Part shown: positions 53,605-64,000 of the stretch, piece by piece
Numbering within the stretch: the first letter of the stretch is position 1
Layout: each line of letters starts with the position of its first letter
DNA from: Lepiota brunneoincarnata
Taxonomy: Eukaryota > Basidiomycota > Agaricomycetes > Agaricales > Agaricaceae
NCBI GenBank assembly: GCA_023014365.1
Contig: JAEBUN010000007.1
Coordinates: 496,001 to 560,000, forward strand
Length of the DNA: 64,000 bases
Reading direction: 5' to 3'
The notes under the pieces: model-generated
What the model was told of the DNA's origin: nothing
Seen by the model: only the letters and a program-made list of their open reading frames with translations
Database searches by the model: none
Program-made: the position numbers and the translations under genes

Positions 53605-56156
53605 ATAGGGACCGTCAGGGACCTAGGAGTTTGAGGAGAGCGTGCCGTGTCTGGTCTCAGAATGTATTCCGTAGCTACATTCTTGTAGACTCTCTGCTAG
53701 AACAGTTCAAGGACGACGTGGATATGTTCTTACTACAGGAGCTGCCTTGGTGCTCCATCCGCCGCGTTCCGTCCTCCTCTGACCCTGACGGGGATGAGGT
53801 TGTCGGGGCGCCTAAGCATCCGGAGTGGCTGTGTCTGTTCCGCCCTCCTTCTTCCCCGGATCAACCTCCTCGGGTTATGGCATACGTACATAACCGGATG
53901 ATGCGGCTCCGCCCCTCGCTTCGACGTGATGTCGTCGATCACCGTGATGTCATGGCCGTCTCCATGTTTCTGCATGGGGAGGCCATGTACTTTCTCAACG
54001 TCTACTCAGACGTTAGGCAGTCGGGCATCCGCTATCTCGCGGACGCCGTTGACTCTCTCCCGCAGTGCGCCCTCATGTCGGGGGACTTTAACTGCCGCTC
54101 GCCGCAGTGGGACCCGTGGGCCCCCCACAACCCCGCTGCTGCCGCCTCCCTGCTGGAAACGGCGGACTTGTTGGGCCTGGACCTCTCGCTCCCTGAGAAC
54201 CCGGGCCCCACGCACTTCCCCTTTGAGGAGGGGCTTGCTTCTACCGTGATCGACCTCGTGTTTGCGAGGGCGGCCGCGGGCCATCTGCCGCTTCCCACGT
54301 GGTGTCCCGATCTGCGGGGTCAATCTGACCACTGCCCCCTTCGGATCACTATCCCTCTGGAGGCCTTCGAGGAGGCTGTGCCCAGGCGCTCACTGAAGCG
54401 GGACTCGGACGAGGAGGCCGAGTTCCTAGCTGAGGTATCGATGGGGCTTATGGGCCTGGACTTTCCAGACCTGGGCTCATCAGACAGGATCGACGAGGTG
54501 GCCCTGGCTATCTCTGCGGTCTTCTCCGAGGCGTGGCTCACCCACTCCAAGGAGATCTGCGTCGTCTCACGGTCTAAGCCGTGGTGGGATGACGAGTGCT
54601 CGCGCACTTACGCGGTGTATTCTCAGTCTCGGGACCGGGAGGATGCCCGCACGTTTAAGCGGACCTGGAGGGCCGCCAAGCGCAAGTTCTTCGATGAGCG
54701 TATCGAGGAGATTGCTTCTTCCAACAAGCGCCCCTGGGACCTGATGGATTGGGTCAGGGCGCGCAAGTTGCCTCCCTGCAAGGCGATCCGCTATCGCGAT
54801 CGCCCCTGCAACACTCTCGAGGAACTCTGGGAAGGGCTCCACGGTTCTTACAACGCCGCCAACGACCGCCCGGTCGATGTTGGGGTTCTTGATCAGATCA
54901 ATCCGCTCCCACCGCGGGAGTGGCCGGTCTTTTCCGACTTGGAGATGCACGAGGCCTTGCGCGCGTGCTCTTCTCTGTCCTCACCCGGTCCGGACCACAT
55001 CACGTGGACGCACCTCAAGTCCGTTCTGGTGGGCCCAATGGTCACCCGTTTGGTCTGTCGGATCACCAATGCCTGCATGGAGTGCGGGCATTGGCCTCGT
55101 CACTTTAAGGAGAGCATGTCAGTTATCATACCGAAGCCTGGCAAGCCCTCCTATGCTACTCCGAAGGCGTTCAGACCGATCGTCCTTCTCAACACTCTCG
55201 GTAAGCTTATCGAGAAAATGATCTCGCGCCGCTTGCAGTTTGAGGCTGTCAAGTTTGGCGTGTTCCATCCGAACCAGTTTGGCGGTGTGATCCAGCGGTC
55301 CACTGAAGATGCTGGTGCCTACCTTGTGCACCTTGTCCGTGCCGGGTGGGCTTGCGGGTTGAAGACGAGTGTTCTCGCTTTCGACATCGCGCAGTTCTTC
55401 CCATCCCTGAACCATGGGATGCTTCTCGCGGTTCTGGCTCGACAGGGGTTCTCCCCTTGTGTGGGCCGGTTCTTCGCTTCTTATCTCACGGGGAGGTTTA
55501 CCAGCTACGCCTGGAACTCCTTCCTGTCTGAACCGTTCCAGGCGGAGGTGGGGGTGGGCCAGGGGTCTGCCCTCTCACCCGTCCTGTCCGGCCTCTACTT
55601 GGCCCCGGCCATGTATGTCATCGAGCGGCGGCTCCCTCAACCGGGCCTTTCGCTCCTGTCTTACGTCAACGATGGCACCATCGTGGCGCAGGCCTGGGAC
55701 TTGGACGCTAACTGCGTCCTACTCCGCAGATCTTACGAGGTTGTCCACGACACCTTCACTCGGTTCGCGCTGGTCGTGGAGCATGATAAGTCTGAGCTCT
55801 TCCATTTCTCACGGGATCGTTCCGGTGAGAATCCTCCGGTGGACTTGGGGTTTCCCCCGTTCACTGGCGCTACCCCTCTTCGGCCCAAGACCTATTGGAG
55901 GTACTTGGGTTTCTATTTCGATCGTGCCCTTACGTTTAAGGAGCATGTTCGCTTCTATTCTACTAAGGCTATTTCCACGGTCAAGGCCATGGGAATGCTT
56001 GGTAATTCCGTCCGAGGGCTTCTGCCAGACCAGAAGCGCCTTCTGTATTGGTCGTGCGTGGTTCCTATAGCCACGTACGGCTTTCGCTTGTGGTATTACC
56101 GGGGCGCCAGGTGTAAGGGCGTGTTGGACCACCTTCGCCGGATGCAGCGGCGGGCG
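53601..56156 (+). CDS. LINE-B ORF2: endonuclease and reverse transcriptase, open but truncated, YVND
   Basis: ATG 53601 overlaps the ORF1 stop (ATGA). The frame is open for 852 codons of LINE-B before the break. Endonuclease (residues about 1-245): SQN, the catalytic Glu in LLQELPW (about 44), GDFNC (about 160), SDHCP (about 241). Linker with SKPWWDDE and FDERIEEIASSNKRPWDL. RT (about 500-800): AFRPIVLLNTLGK, FDIAQFFPS, GQGSALSP, then YVND at about 688-691. Copies at 59220 and 61630 have YVDD, so an Asp-to-Asn change (AAC at 55668-55670) probably kills RT. RNase H is missing. This enzyme would nick DNA and copy the RNA at the nick. Confidence 0.85.
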
Positions 56157-57387
56157 TCCCGATCTGCGGGGTCAATCTGACCACTGCCCCCTCCGGATCA
56201 CTATCCCTCTGGAGGCCTTTGAGGAGGCTGTGCCCAGGCGCTCGCTGAAGCGGGACTCGGACGAGGAGGCCGAGTTCCTAGCTGAGGTATCGATGGGGCT
56301 TATGGGCCTGGACTTTCCAGACCTGGGCTCATCAGACAGGATCGATGAGGTGGCCCTAGCTATCTCTGCGGTCTTCTCCGAGGCGTGGCTCGCCCACTCC
56401 AAGGAGATCTGCGTCGTCTCACGGTCTAAGCCGTGGTGGGATGACGAGTGCTTGCGCACTTACGCGGTGTATTCTCGGTCTCGGGACCGGGAGGACGCCC
56501 GCACGTTTAAGCGGACCTGGAAGGCCGCCAAGCGCAAATTCTTCGATGAGCGTATCGAGGAGATTGCTTCTTCCAACAAGCGCCCCTGGGACCTGATGGA
56601 TTGGGTTAGGGCGCGCAAGTTGCCTCCCTGCGAGGCGATCCGCTATCGCGATCGCCCCTGCAACTCTCTTGAGGAACTCTGGGAAGGGCTCCACGGTTCT
56701 TACAACGCCGCCAACGACCGCCCGGTCGATGTCGGAGTTCTTGATCAGATCGATCTGCTCCCACCGCGGGAGTGGCCGGTCTTTTCCGACTTGGAGATGC
56801 ACGAGGCCTTGCGCGCGTGCTCTTCTTTGTCCTCACCCGGTCCGGACCACGTCATGTGGACGCACCTCAAGTCCGTTCTGGCGAGCCCGACGGTCACCCG
56901 TTTGGTCTGTCGGATCGCCGATGCCTGCATGGAGTGCGCACATTGGCCTCGTCACTTTAAGGAGAGCGTGTCGGTTATCATACCGAAGCCTGGCAAGCCC
57001 TCCTATGCCACTCCGAAGGCGTTCAGACCGATCGTCCTTCTCAACACTCTCGGTAAGCTTATCGAGAAAATGATCTCGCGCCGCTTGCAGTTTGAGGCTG
57101 TCAAGTTTGGCGTGTTCCATCCGAACCAGTTCGGCGGTGTGATCCAGCGGTCCACCGAAGATGCTGGTGCCTATCTCGTGCACCTTGTCCATGCCGGGTG
57201 GGCCCGCGGGTTGAAGACGAGTGTTCTCGCCTTCGACATCGCACAGTTCTTCCCATCCCTGAACCATGGGATGCTTCTCGCGGTTCTGGCTCGGCAGGGG
57301 TTCTCCCCTTGTGTGGGCCGGTTCTTCCCTTCACTCGGTTTGCGCTGGTCGTGGAGCACGATAAGTCCGAGCTCTTCCATTTCTCAC

Positions 57388-57390
<3 letters not shown>
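56157..57390 (+). mobile_element. LINE-B fragment (plus): end of endonuclease to RT, with internal deletion
   Basis: It begins at the CPDLRGQSDH motif and runs through the linker into RT, open for about 396 codons. Near 57328 about 430 bp are missing: GTTCTTC is joined to CCTTCACTCGG across a short CTTC homology, removing the GQGS and YVDD region. It ends at poly(T) 57391. The last 60 bp form the left arm of the inverted repeat. Confidence 0.8.
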
Positions 57391-57423
<33 letters not shown>

Positions 57424-57862
57424 TCCAATTTATTACACGGGCCGCGCCCGGTTGGGTCCGGGCCGGGGCATTGGTTATTCCCCCGCTGTCTTCGGGCGGC
57501 GTGTAGGGATTTATGTGGGAACTGACCCCTAACCCCCGATAAGGGGGGGGACCTCTCTCCGGCTTGGTTCCCGCGCCGCACGCTGGGCGGCAGCCGTCTT
57601 CCCGCCTCCGTTTGTTCGGGGCGGCTTTGTCCTGGGCATGGGGAAACGCATGCCTGCATCCGCGGCCACGCGTTGTATGTACAGATACCCCGTAGTGTAC
57701 GGCTCGGTCGTTTGTACTGTAGTACGTTGCTACGCACGGCCTCCCTACGCGGCCCGTGTAATAAATTGGAGATTTAAAAAAAAAAAAAAAAAAAAAAAAA
57801 TCCCGTGAGAAATGGAAGAGCTCGGACTTATCGTGCTCCACGACCAGCGCGAACCGAGTGAA
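57329..57862. repeat. Large inverted repeat, 118 bp arms around a LINE-B 3' UTR
   Basis: The left arm (about 57329-57446) is LINE-B RT sequence, poly(T), then reversed LINE-B tail. The right arm (about 57748-57862) is its near-perfect reverse complement. The 301 bp spacer is LINE-B 3' UTR in plus orientation. Both arms contain the same junction of CACGGGA with the poly(T). Confidence 0.85.
57447..57800 (+). mobile_element. LINE-B 3' UTR and poly(A)
   Basis: It starts at CCCGGTTGGG after the ORF2 stop position and includes the GTGTAGGGATTTA module, the C-run/G-run hairpin (57530-57550) and the AAATTGGAGATTT tail. It has no coding sequence. It fills the centre and right side of the palindrome. 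Confidence 0.8.
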
Positions 57863-58291
57863 GGTGTCATGGACCACCTCGTAAGATCTGCGGAGCAGGA
57901 CGCAGTTAGCGTCCAGGTCCCAGGCCTGCGCCACGATGGTGCCATCGTCAACGTAAGACAGGAGCGAAAGGCCCGGTTGAGGGAGCCGCCGCTCGATGAT
58001 ATACATGGCCGGGGCCAAGTAGAGGCCGGACAGGACGGGTGAGAGGGCAGACCCCTGGCCCACCCCCACCTCCGCCCGGAACGGTTCAGACAGGAAGGAG
58101 TTCCAGGCGTAGCTGGTAAACCTCCCCGTGAGATAAGAAGCGAAGAACTGGCCCACACAAGGGGAGAACCCCTGTCGAGCCAGAACCGCGAGAAGCATCC
58201 CATGGTTCAGGGACGGGAAGAACTGCGCGATGTCGAAAGCGAGAACACTCATCTTCAACCCGCGAGCCCACCTGGCACGGACAAGGTGCAC
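57801..58291 (-). mobile_element. LINE-B RT fragment (minus)
   Basis: On the minus strand this encodes RT from just before FDIAQFFPS through GQGSALSP and YVDD to the ELFHFSRD block, without stops. It joins a plus-strand LINE-B at 58291/58292 with no duplication. The minus frame runs on through the palindrome, an artefact of the inverted structure. Confidence 0.8.
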
Positions 58292-59430
58292 GAGACCTGA
58301 TGGATTGGGTCAGGGCGCGCAAGTTGCCTCCCTGCGAGGCGATCCGCTATCGCGATCGCCCCTGCAACTCTCTCGAGGAACTCTGGGAAGGGCTCCATGG
58401 TTCTTACAACGCCGCCAACGACCGCCCGGTCAATGTCGGGGTTCTTGATCAGATCAATCCGCTCCCACCGCGGGAGTGGCCGGTCTTTTCCGACTTGGAG
58501 ATGCACGAGGCCTTGCGCGCATGCTCTTCTCTGTCCTCACCCGGTCCGGACCACATCACGTGGACGCACCTCAAGTCCATTCTGGCGGGCCCAACGGTCA
58601 CCCGTTTGGTCTGTCGGATCGCCGATGCCTGCATGGAGTGCGGGCATTGGCCTTGTCACTTTAAGGAGAGCGTGTTGGTTATCATACCGAAGCCTGGCAA
58701 GCCCTCCTATGCTACTCTGAAGGCGTTCAGACCGATCGTCCTTCTCAACACTCTCGGTAAGCTTATCGAGAAAATGATCTCGCGCCGCTTGCAGTTTGAG
58801 GCTGTCAAGTTTGGCGTGTTCCATCTGAACCAGTTCGGCGGTGTGATCCAGCGGTCCACCGAAGATGCTGGTGCCTACCTTGTGCACCTTGTCCGTGCCG
58901 GGTGGGCTCGCGGGTTGAAGACGAGTGTTCTCGCTTTCGACATCGCGCAGTTCTTCCCGTCCCTGAACCATGGGATGCTTCTCGCGGTTCTGGCTCGACA
59001 GGGGTTCTCCCCTTGTGTGGGCCAGTTCTTCGCTTCTTATCTCACGGGGAGGTTTACCAGCTACGCCTGGAACTCCTTCCTGTCTGAACCGTTCCGAGCG
59101 GAGGTGGGGGTGGGCCAGGGGTCTGCCCTCTCACCCGTCCTGTCCGGCCTCTACTTGGCCCCGGCCATGTATATTATCGAGCGGCGGCTCCCTCAACCGG
59201 GCCTTTCGCTCCTGTCTTACGTCGACGATGGCACCATCGTGGCGCAGGCCTGGGACTTGGACGCTAACTGCGTCCTACTCCGCAGATCTTATGAGGTTGT
59301 CCATGACACCTTCACTCGGTTCGCACTGGTCGTGGAGCACGATAAGTCCAAGCTCTTCCATTTCTCACGGGATCGTTCCGGTGAGAATCCCCCGGTGGAC
59401 TTGGGGTTTCCCCCGTTCACTGGCGCTACC

Positions 59431-59434
<4 letters not shown>
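58292..59434 (+). mobile_element. LINE-B fragment (plus): linker to RT, YVDD intact
   Basis: The frame is open from WVRARKLPPCEAIR through the RT motifs AFRPIVLLNTLG, FDIAQFFPS, GQGSALSP and YVDD, then PPVDLGFPPFTGATPL. At 59435 the poly(T) of a minus-strand LINE-B begins, and the frame happens to read on through the antisense tail to 60072, a chimeric frame. No stop precedes the break. Confidence 0.85.
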
Positions 59435-59468
<34 letters not shown>

Positions 59469-59808
59469 TCCAATTTATTACACGGGCCGCGTAGGGAGGC
59501 CGTGCGCAGCAACGTACTACAGTACAAACGACCAAGCCGTACACTACGGGGTATCTGTACATACAACGCGTGACTGCGGATGCGGGCATGCGTTTCCCCA
59601 TGCCCAGGACGAAGCCGCCCCGAACAAACGGAGGCAGGAAGATGGCTGCGCCCAGCACGCGGAGCGGGAACCAAACCGGAGCGAGGTCCCCCCCCCCTTA
59701 TCGGGGGTTAGGGGTCAATTCCCATGTAAATCCCTACACGCCGCCCGAAGACAGCGGGGGAATAACCACCGCCCCGGCCCGGACCCAACCGGGCGCCAGG
59801 CAGAGCTA

Positions 59809-62800
59809 CTAGCCGATACCCCCCGGGGGGGGCCCAGCCCTCTCAGCGAACGCGAACGCGGTCGGGGACGCCTCGAGGAAAGCGATGAGGGCCTCGACTG
59901 TAGCCCGGACCCCCGCCATAGAGTGCCTGGGGCAGCTCCGGAACACGTGCTCACGAGTTTCCTCCCGAAACCCGCAGCGACAGGAATAATCTTCCTGCGG
60001 GAAAAAGCGCCTCCGATAGCCCCCTATCGGCGCGTGATTAAGAATAGCACGCGTCATTCAGGCCATCACTGACACCGAGTGAGCGTGCGGGATCCAGGCA
60101 CCACCATGGAGATACGTGGGCCGCAGGGGACGGTCATTGTCCCTGGCGAGCTGGAGGAAACCATGCCTGCGATGGTCAGGATCCTGGAACAAGTCGATCC
60201 AGCGGTCCTGACACGACCGTACTTCCTCCTTCCGGAGGTAGTCAAGCGAGGCCCGGGGGCGAGCCCCTACCCCAACGGGAGGCAACGACTTCGCAAAGTC
60301 GTGTACCTGAGTATGGAAAGGCCACTTTGCACGCGAAGGGACCTCCCAGAATTGAACCGAGCGGGCCGGGCCCCCAGCGAACCACACGGCGAGAAGGCGG
60401 CATACCGCCAAGGAGTGACCCTGGGCGGAATGCACCGACGGGTCCACCGCTCACCTGGCCGAGGCCATCGAGTCGGTGAACAAGACGAGACTAGCGGCGC
60501 CCTCGACAGAAACTGCCTTGGACACCACCAGCCGGATGGCAAAAAGCTCGGCTTCGGGAGCCGTAACCTTCCCCCCCGGGAGCCGGACCGCATGAATGCA
60601 GTCCAGCCCCCGGAAAACCTGGGCGGCCGAAACCGCCTGGTGGACCCGGCGGGGCGGCAGACTCGCGTCCGTCGCCGCCACCAGAACCCCCGGGTCAGCC
60701 TGCGCCCGGGCCAACACCCGGTCGAGAGCCGCGACATGGGCCGCAAGGGCGTCATCCACCCCGTGGTCGTAAGAGTGGAAACGGACCCGCCCGGGGTACA
60801 TATCCAAGAGACGGCGCCCCGGCCAGGCCTCCAGCACCACCGCGTCGAAGGGCCCAGCAAGGGCAGCAAGACGCTGGTTAGCGTCGACAACAGGCCCCTT
60901 CACCTTGATCAACTCGCGGGGAGGGAGTCTGGCTATGGACCGGACATGAGACCGGAGATCACCGCTGTAGCCCCAACCAAGGAGGGCACGAACGGGGTGG
61001 CCCGGAGCAAGCGTGGCATACCGCAACTCGGCGCGGTCATGCAGCTTCCGGAGATGAAGATGAATGGGGATCAGGCCCGCAATGGCCCCAACCCCCCCAT
61101 CGGGTGACGTCCTAAAGGCGCCGGTGATCCAGAGTGCAGCCCGACGCTGCATCCGGCGGAGGTGGTCCAAAGCGCCCTTACACCTGGCACCTCGGTAATA
61201 CCACAAGCGAAAGCCGTACGTGGCTATAGGAACCATGCACGACCGATACAGAAGGCGCTTCTGGTCTGGTAGAAGCCCCCGGACGGAGTTACCAAGCATC
61301 CCCATGGCCTTGACCATGGAAATAGCCTTAGTAGAGTAGAAGCAAACATGCTCCCTGAACGTAAGGGCACGATCGAAATAGAAACCCAAGTACCTCCAAT
61401 AGGTCTTGGGCCGCAAGGGAGTAGCGCCGGTAAACGGGGGAAACCCCAAGTCCACTGGGGGATTCTCACCGGAACGATCCCGTGAGAAATGGAAGAGCTC
61501 GGACTTGTCGTGCTCCACGACCAGTGCGAACCGGGTAAAGGTGTCATGGACCACCTCGTAAGATCTGCGGAGCAGGACGCAGTTAGCGTCCAGGTCCCAG
61601 GCCTGCGCCACGATGGTGCCATCGTCAACGTAGGACAGGAGCGAAAGGCCCGGTTGAGGGAGCCGCCGCTCGATAATATACATGGCCGGGGCCAAGTAGA
61701 GGCCGGACAGGACGGGTGAGAGGGCAGACCCCTGGCCCACCCCCACCTCCGCTCGGAACGGTTCAGACAGGAAGGAGTTCCAGGCGTAGCTGGTAAACCT
61801 CCCCGTGAGATAAGAAGCGAAGAACTGGCCCACACAAGGGGAGAACCCCTGTCGAGCCAGAACCGTGAGAAGCATCCCATGGTTCAGGGATGGGAAGAAC
61901 TGTGCGATGTCGAAGGCGAGAACACTCGTCTTCAACCTGCGGGCCCACCCGGCACGGACAAGGTGCACGAGATAGGCACCAGCATCTTCGGTGGACCGCT
62001 GGATCACACCGCCGAACTGGTTCGGATGAAACACGCCAAACTTGACAGCCTCAAACTGCAAGCGGCGCGAGATCATTTTCTTGATAAGCTTACCGAGAGT
62101 ATTGAGAAGGATGATCGGTCTGAACGCCTTCGGAGTGGCATAGGAGGGCTTGCCAGGCTTCGGTATGATAACCAACACAGCTCTCCTTAAAGTGACGAGG
62201 CCAATGCCCGCACTCCATGCAGGCATCGGCGATCCGACAGACCAAACGGGTGACCGTCGGGCCCGCCAGAACGGACTTGAGGTGCGTCCACGTGATGTGG
62301 TCCGGACCGGGTGAGGACAGAGAAGAGCACGCGCGCAAGGCCTTGTGCATCTCCAAGTCGGAAAAGACCGGCCACTCCCGCGGTGGGAGCGGATTGATCT
62401 GATCAAGAACCCCGACATTGACCGGGCGGTCGTTGGCGGCGTTGTAAGAACCGTGGAGCCCTTCCCAGAGTTCCTCGAGAGAGTTGCAGGGGCAATCGCG
62501 ATAGCGGATCGCCTCGCAGGGAGGCAACTTGCGCGCCCTGACCCAGTCCATCAGGTCCCAGGGGCGCTTGTTGGAAGAAGCAATCTCCTCGATACGCTCA
62601 TCGAAGAACTTGCGCTTGGCGGCCCTCCAGGTCCGCTTAAATGTGCGGGCGTCCTCCCAGTCCCGAGACCGAGAATACACCGCGTAAGTGTGCGAGCACT
62701 CGTCATCCCACCACGGCTTAGACCGTGAGACGATGCAGATCTCCTTGGAGTGGGCGAGCCACGCCTTGGAGAAGACCGCAGAGATAGCCAGGGCCACCTC

Positions 62801-63694
62801 GTCGATCCTGTCTGATGAGCCCAGGTCTGGAAAGTCCAGGCCCATAAGCCCCATCGATACCTCAGCTAGGAACTCGGCCTCCTCATCCGAGTCCCGCTTC
62901 AGCGAGCGCCTGGGCACAGCCTCCTCGAAGGCCTCCAGAGGGATAGTGATCCGAAGGGGGCAGTGGTCAGATTGACCCCGCAGATCAGGACACCGCGTGG
63001 GAAGCGGCAGATGGCCCGCGGCCGCCCTCGCAAACACGAGGTCGATCACGGTAGAAGCAAGCCCCTCCTCAAAGGGGAAGTGCATGGGGCCCGGGTTCTC
63101 AGGGAGTGAGAGGTCCAGGCCCAACGAGTCCGCCGTTTCCAGCAGGGAGGCGGCAGCAGCGGAGTTGTGGGGGGCCCACGGGTCCCACTGCGGCGAGCAG
63201 CAGTTAAAGTCCCCCAACATGAGGGCACACTGCGGGAGAGAGTCAGCGGCGTCCGTGAGGTAGCGGATGCCTGACTGCCTGTCGTCTGAGTAGACGTTGA
63301 GAAAGTACACGGCCTCCCCATGCAGAAACATGGAGACGGCCATGACGTCACGGTGGTCGACGACATCACGTCGAAGCGAGGGGCGGAGCCGCATCATCCG
63401 GTTATGTACGTACGCCATAACCCGAGGGGGCTGATCCGGGGAAGAAGGAGGGTGGAACAAACACAGCCACTCCGGATGCTTGGGCGCCCCGACAACCTCG
63501 TCCCCGTCAGGGTCAGAGGAGGACGGAACGCAACGGATGGAGCGCCAAGGCGGCTCCTGCAGTAAGAACATATCAACATCATCCTTGAATTGTTCCAGTA
63601 AAGAGTCCACAAGAATGTAACTACGAAATACATTCTGTGACCATATACGACACGCTCTCCTCAATCTCCTAGGTTCCTGACGGTCCCTATTCAT
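59809..63694 (-). pseudogene. LINE-B ORF2, all domains present, three lesions
   Basis: ATG 63694 overlaps the ORF1 stop as ATGA; the end is TAG at 59809-59811, about 1294 codons. Endonuclease (LLQEPPW, GDFNC, SDHCP), linker, RT (FDIAQFFPS, GQGSALSP, YVDD), RNase H (TDAS, PEAELFAI, FTDS) and the CRCG...H...C knuckle are all recognisable. Lesions are one extra base near 62176-62182, just before IIPKPGKPS, and TGA codons near 60448 and 60058, each where LINE-B has CGG. The minor damage suggests a relatively young copy. Confidence 0.85.
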
Positions 63695-64000
63695 TGGGTT
63701 AAGCGAGGTTGACGTGGTGGGGAACGAACCCTTACCGGAGAATCGTACCGGCGCTCGATCCACTCCCGATCGAAGCGGTGAGCCCAGAACGGGCAGGCCG
63801 AAGCCGATGCAGCGTGAGCACCGCTGCAATTCACGCAAACAGGCGCGTGAGGGCAGGGGCGGTCCACGGGGGTGGGGGCAATGGGCGGCCTATGATTGGG
63901 CTGCCCCTTGCAACACGACGCAAACGCCCGATGGTTAGTCGGGGAATGCGGACCGCCGCAATAAGAGCAGCGGATAGCCTCGCGTCGGCAGGCTAGGGAG
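63691..64000 (-). CDS. LINE-B ORF1 C-terminus with zinc knuckles (partial)
   Basis: The frame is open from the window edge to TGA at 63691-63693. It encodes two Cys/His clusters, CSYCGGPHSPTNH...C and CVNCSGAH...C, then FWAHRFDREWIERRYDSPVRVRSPP. It matches residues at the end of the ORF1 at 53604. Upstream parts lie outside the window, so completeness is unknown. Confidence 0.85.
   Translation of the reverse strand, partial: SLACRREAIRCSYCGGPHSPTNHRAFASCCKGQPNHRPPIAPTPVDRPCPHAPVCVNCSGAHAASASACPFWAHRFDREWIERRYDSPVRVRSPPRQPRLTQ

Larger units (their letters stand above)
50281..56156 (+). mobile_element. LINE-B with 5' UTR, ORF1 and most of ORF2
   Basis: The most complete plus-strand LINE-B: 5' UTR 50281-50398, ORF1 50399-53604 (carrying a nested LINE-B), and ORF2 53601-56156. 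ORF2 stops at the end of the RT region, where sequence jumps to LINE-B endonuclease. RNase H and 3' UTR are therefore missing. The element is CpG-rich, with few lesions apart from the nested insertion and the 3' loss. Confidence 0.85.
59435..64000 (-). mobile_element. Long LINE-B copy (minus), continues past the window
   Basis: Reading the plus strand: poly(T) with reversed tail, 3' UTR (59435-59808), ORF2 (59809-63694) and the C-terminal part of ORF1 (63691-64000). It inserted into the LINE-B at 58292-59434; the first bases after its tail are GAGGGG. Because the 5' end is outside, the duplication cannot be checked. It is the only LINE-B here with the full endonuclease-RT-RNase H order. Confidence 0.85.

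Overview
The window is a transposon graveyard from a eukaryote, most likely a basidiomycete fungus (inference). The reasons are: a hAT transposase gene with ten GT-AG introns, almost all 47-58 nt; LINEs of the fungal Tad-like layout (zinc-knuckle ORF1, then endonuclease, reverse transcriptase, RNase H and a terminal Cys/His knuckle in ORF2); a Tc1 element; and several solo LTRs. I found no host gene, rRNA, free-standing tRNA gene or CRISPR. Almost every base belongs to one of two LINE families or to something inserted into them.

Family A is older and strongly CpG-depleted. Its 5' end begins ATTGCTTCTTGATCTGG and its 3' end is TAAATTGTTGATTTC plus poly(A). Family B is CpG-rich and its 3' end is TAAATTGGAGATTT plus poly(A). 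Copies sit inside one another in both orientations. Many insertions can be ordered because they have exact target-site duplications (TSDs): 11-20 bp for LINEs and the SINE, 4 or 5 bp for LTRs, 8 bp for hAT, TA for Tc1.

Layout: 1-760 is the 3' end of an LTR retrotransposon. 761-9274 is LINE-A fragments with a 1.3 kb solo LTR, a 1.1 kb tRNA-derived SINE (5470-6555) that carries the LINE-A tail, and two further LINE-A insertions. 9275-17124 is a LINE-A with an intact ORF1 and an ORF2 split by a 4.3 kb hAT element. 17125-24649 is more LINE-A, with two solo LTRs and two further antisense LINE-A insertions. 24650-27752 is a solo LTR inside antisense LINE-A. 27753-35732 is a LINE-A reaching the family 5' end on the minus strand, broken by an LTR element carrying an antisense coiled-coil ORF and by another solo LTR. 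35733-38078 is LINE-A with a near-intact Tc1. 38079-39399 is an old LINE-B. 39400-47606 is a deep nest (LINE-A > LTR > LINE-B, then LINE-B > LINE-A > LTR), including a LINE insertion of only about 12 nt plus poly(A). 47607-64000 is mainly GC-rich LINE-B copies, several in inverted arrangement, including a 118-bp-arm palindrome at 57329-57862.

How the parts relate: LINE ORF1 is the RNA-binding protein and ORF2 nicks the target and reverse-transcribes from the 3' tail. The shared tail on the SINE and the tail-only insertion point to tail recognition. Both families overlap the ORF1 stop and the ORF2 start (TAATG in A, ATGA in B), which suggests reinitiation. No LINE copy here has both ORFs intact. 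Many of the decay lesions are CGA to TGA (or CAA), suggesting CpG deamination or a RIP-like process.
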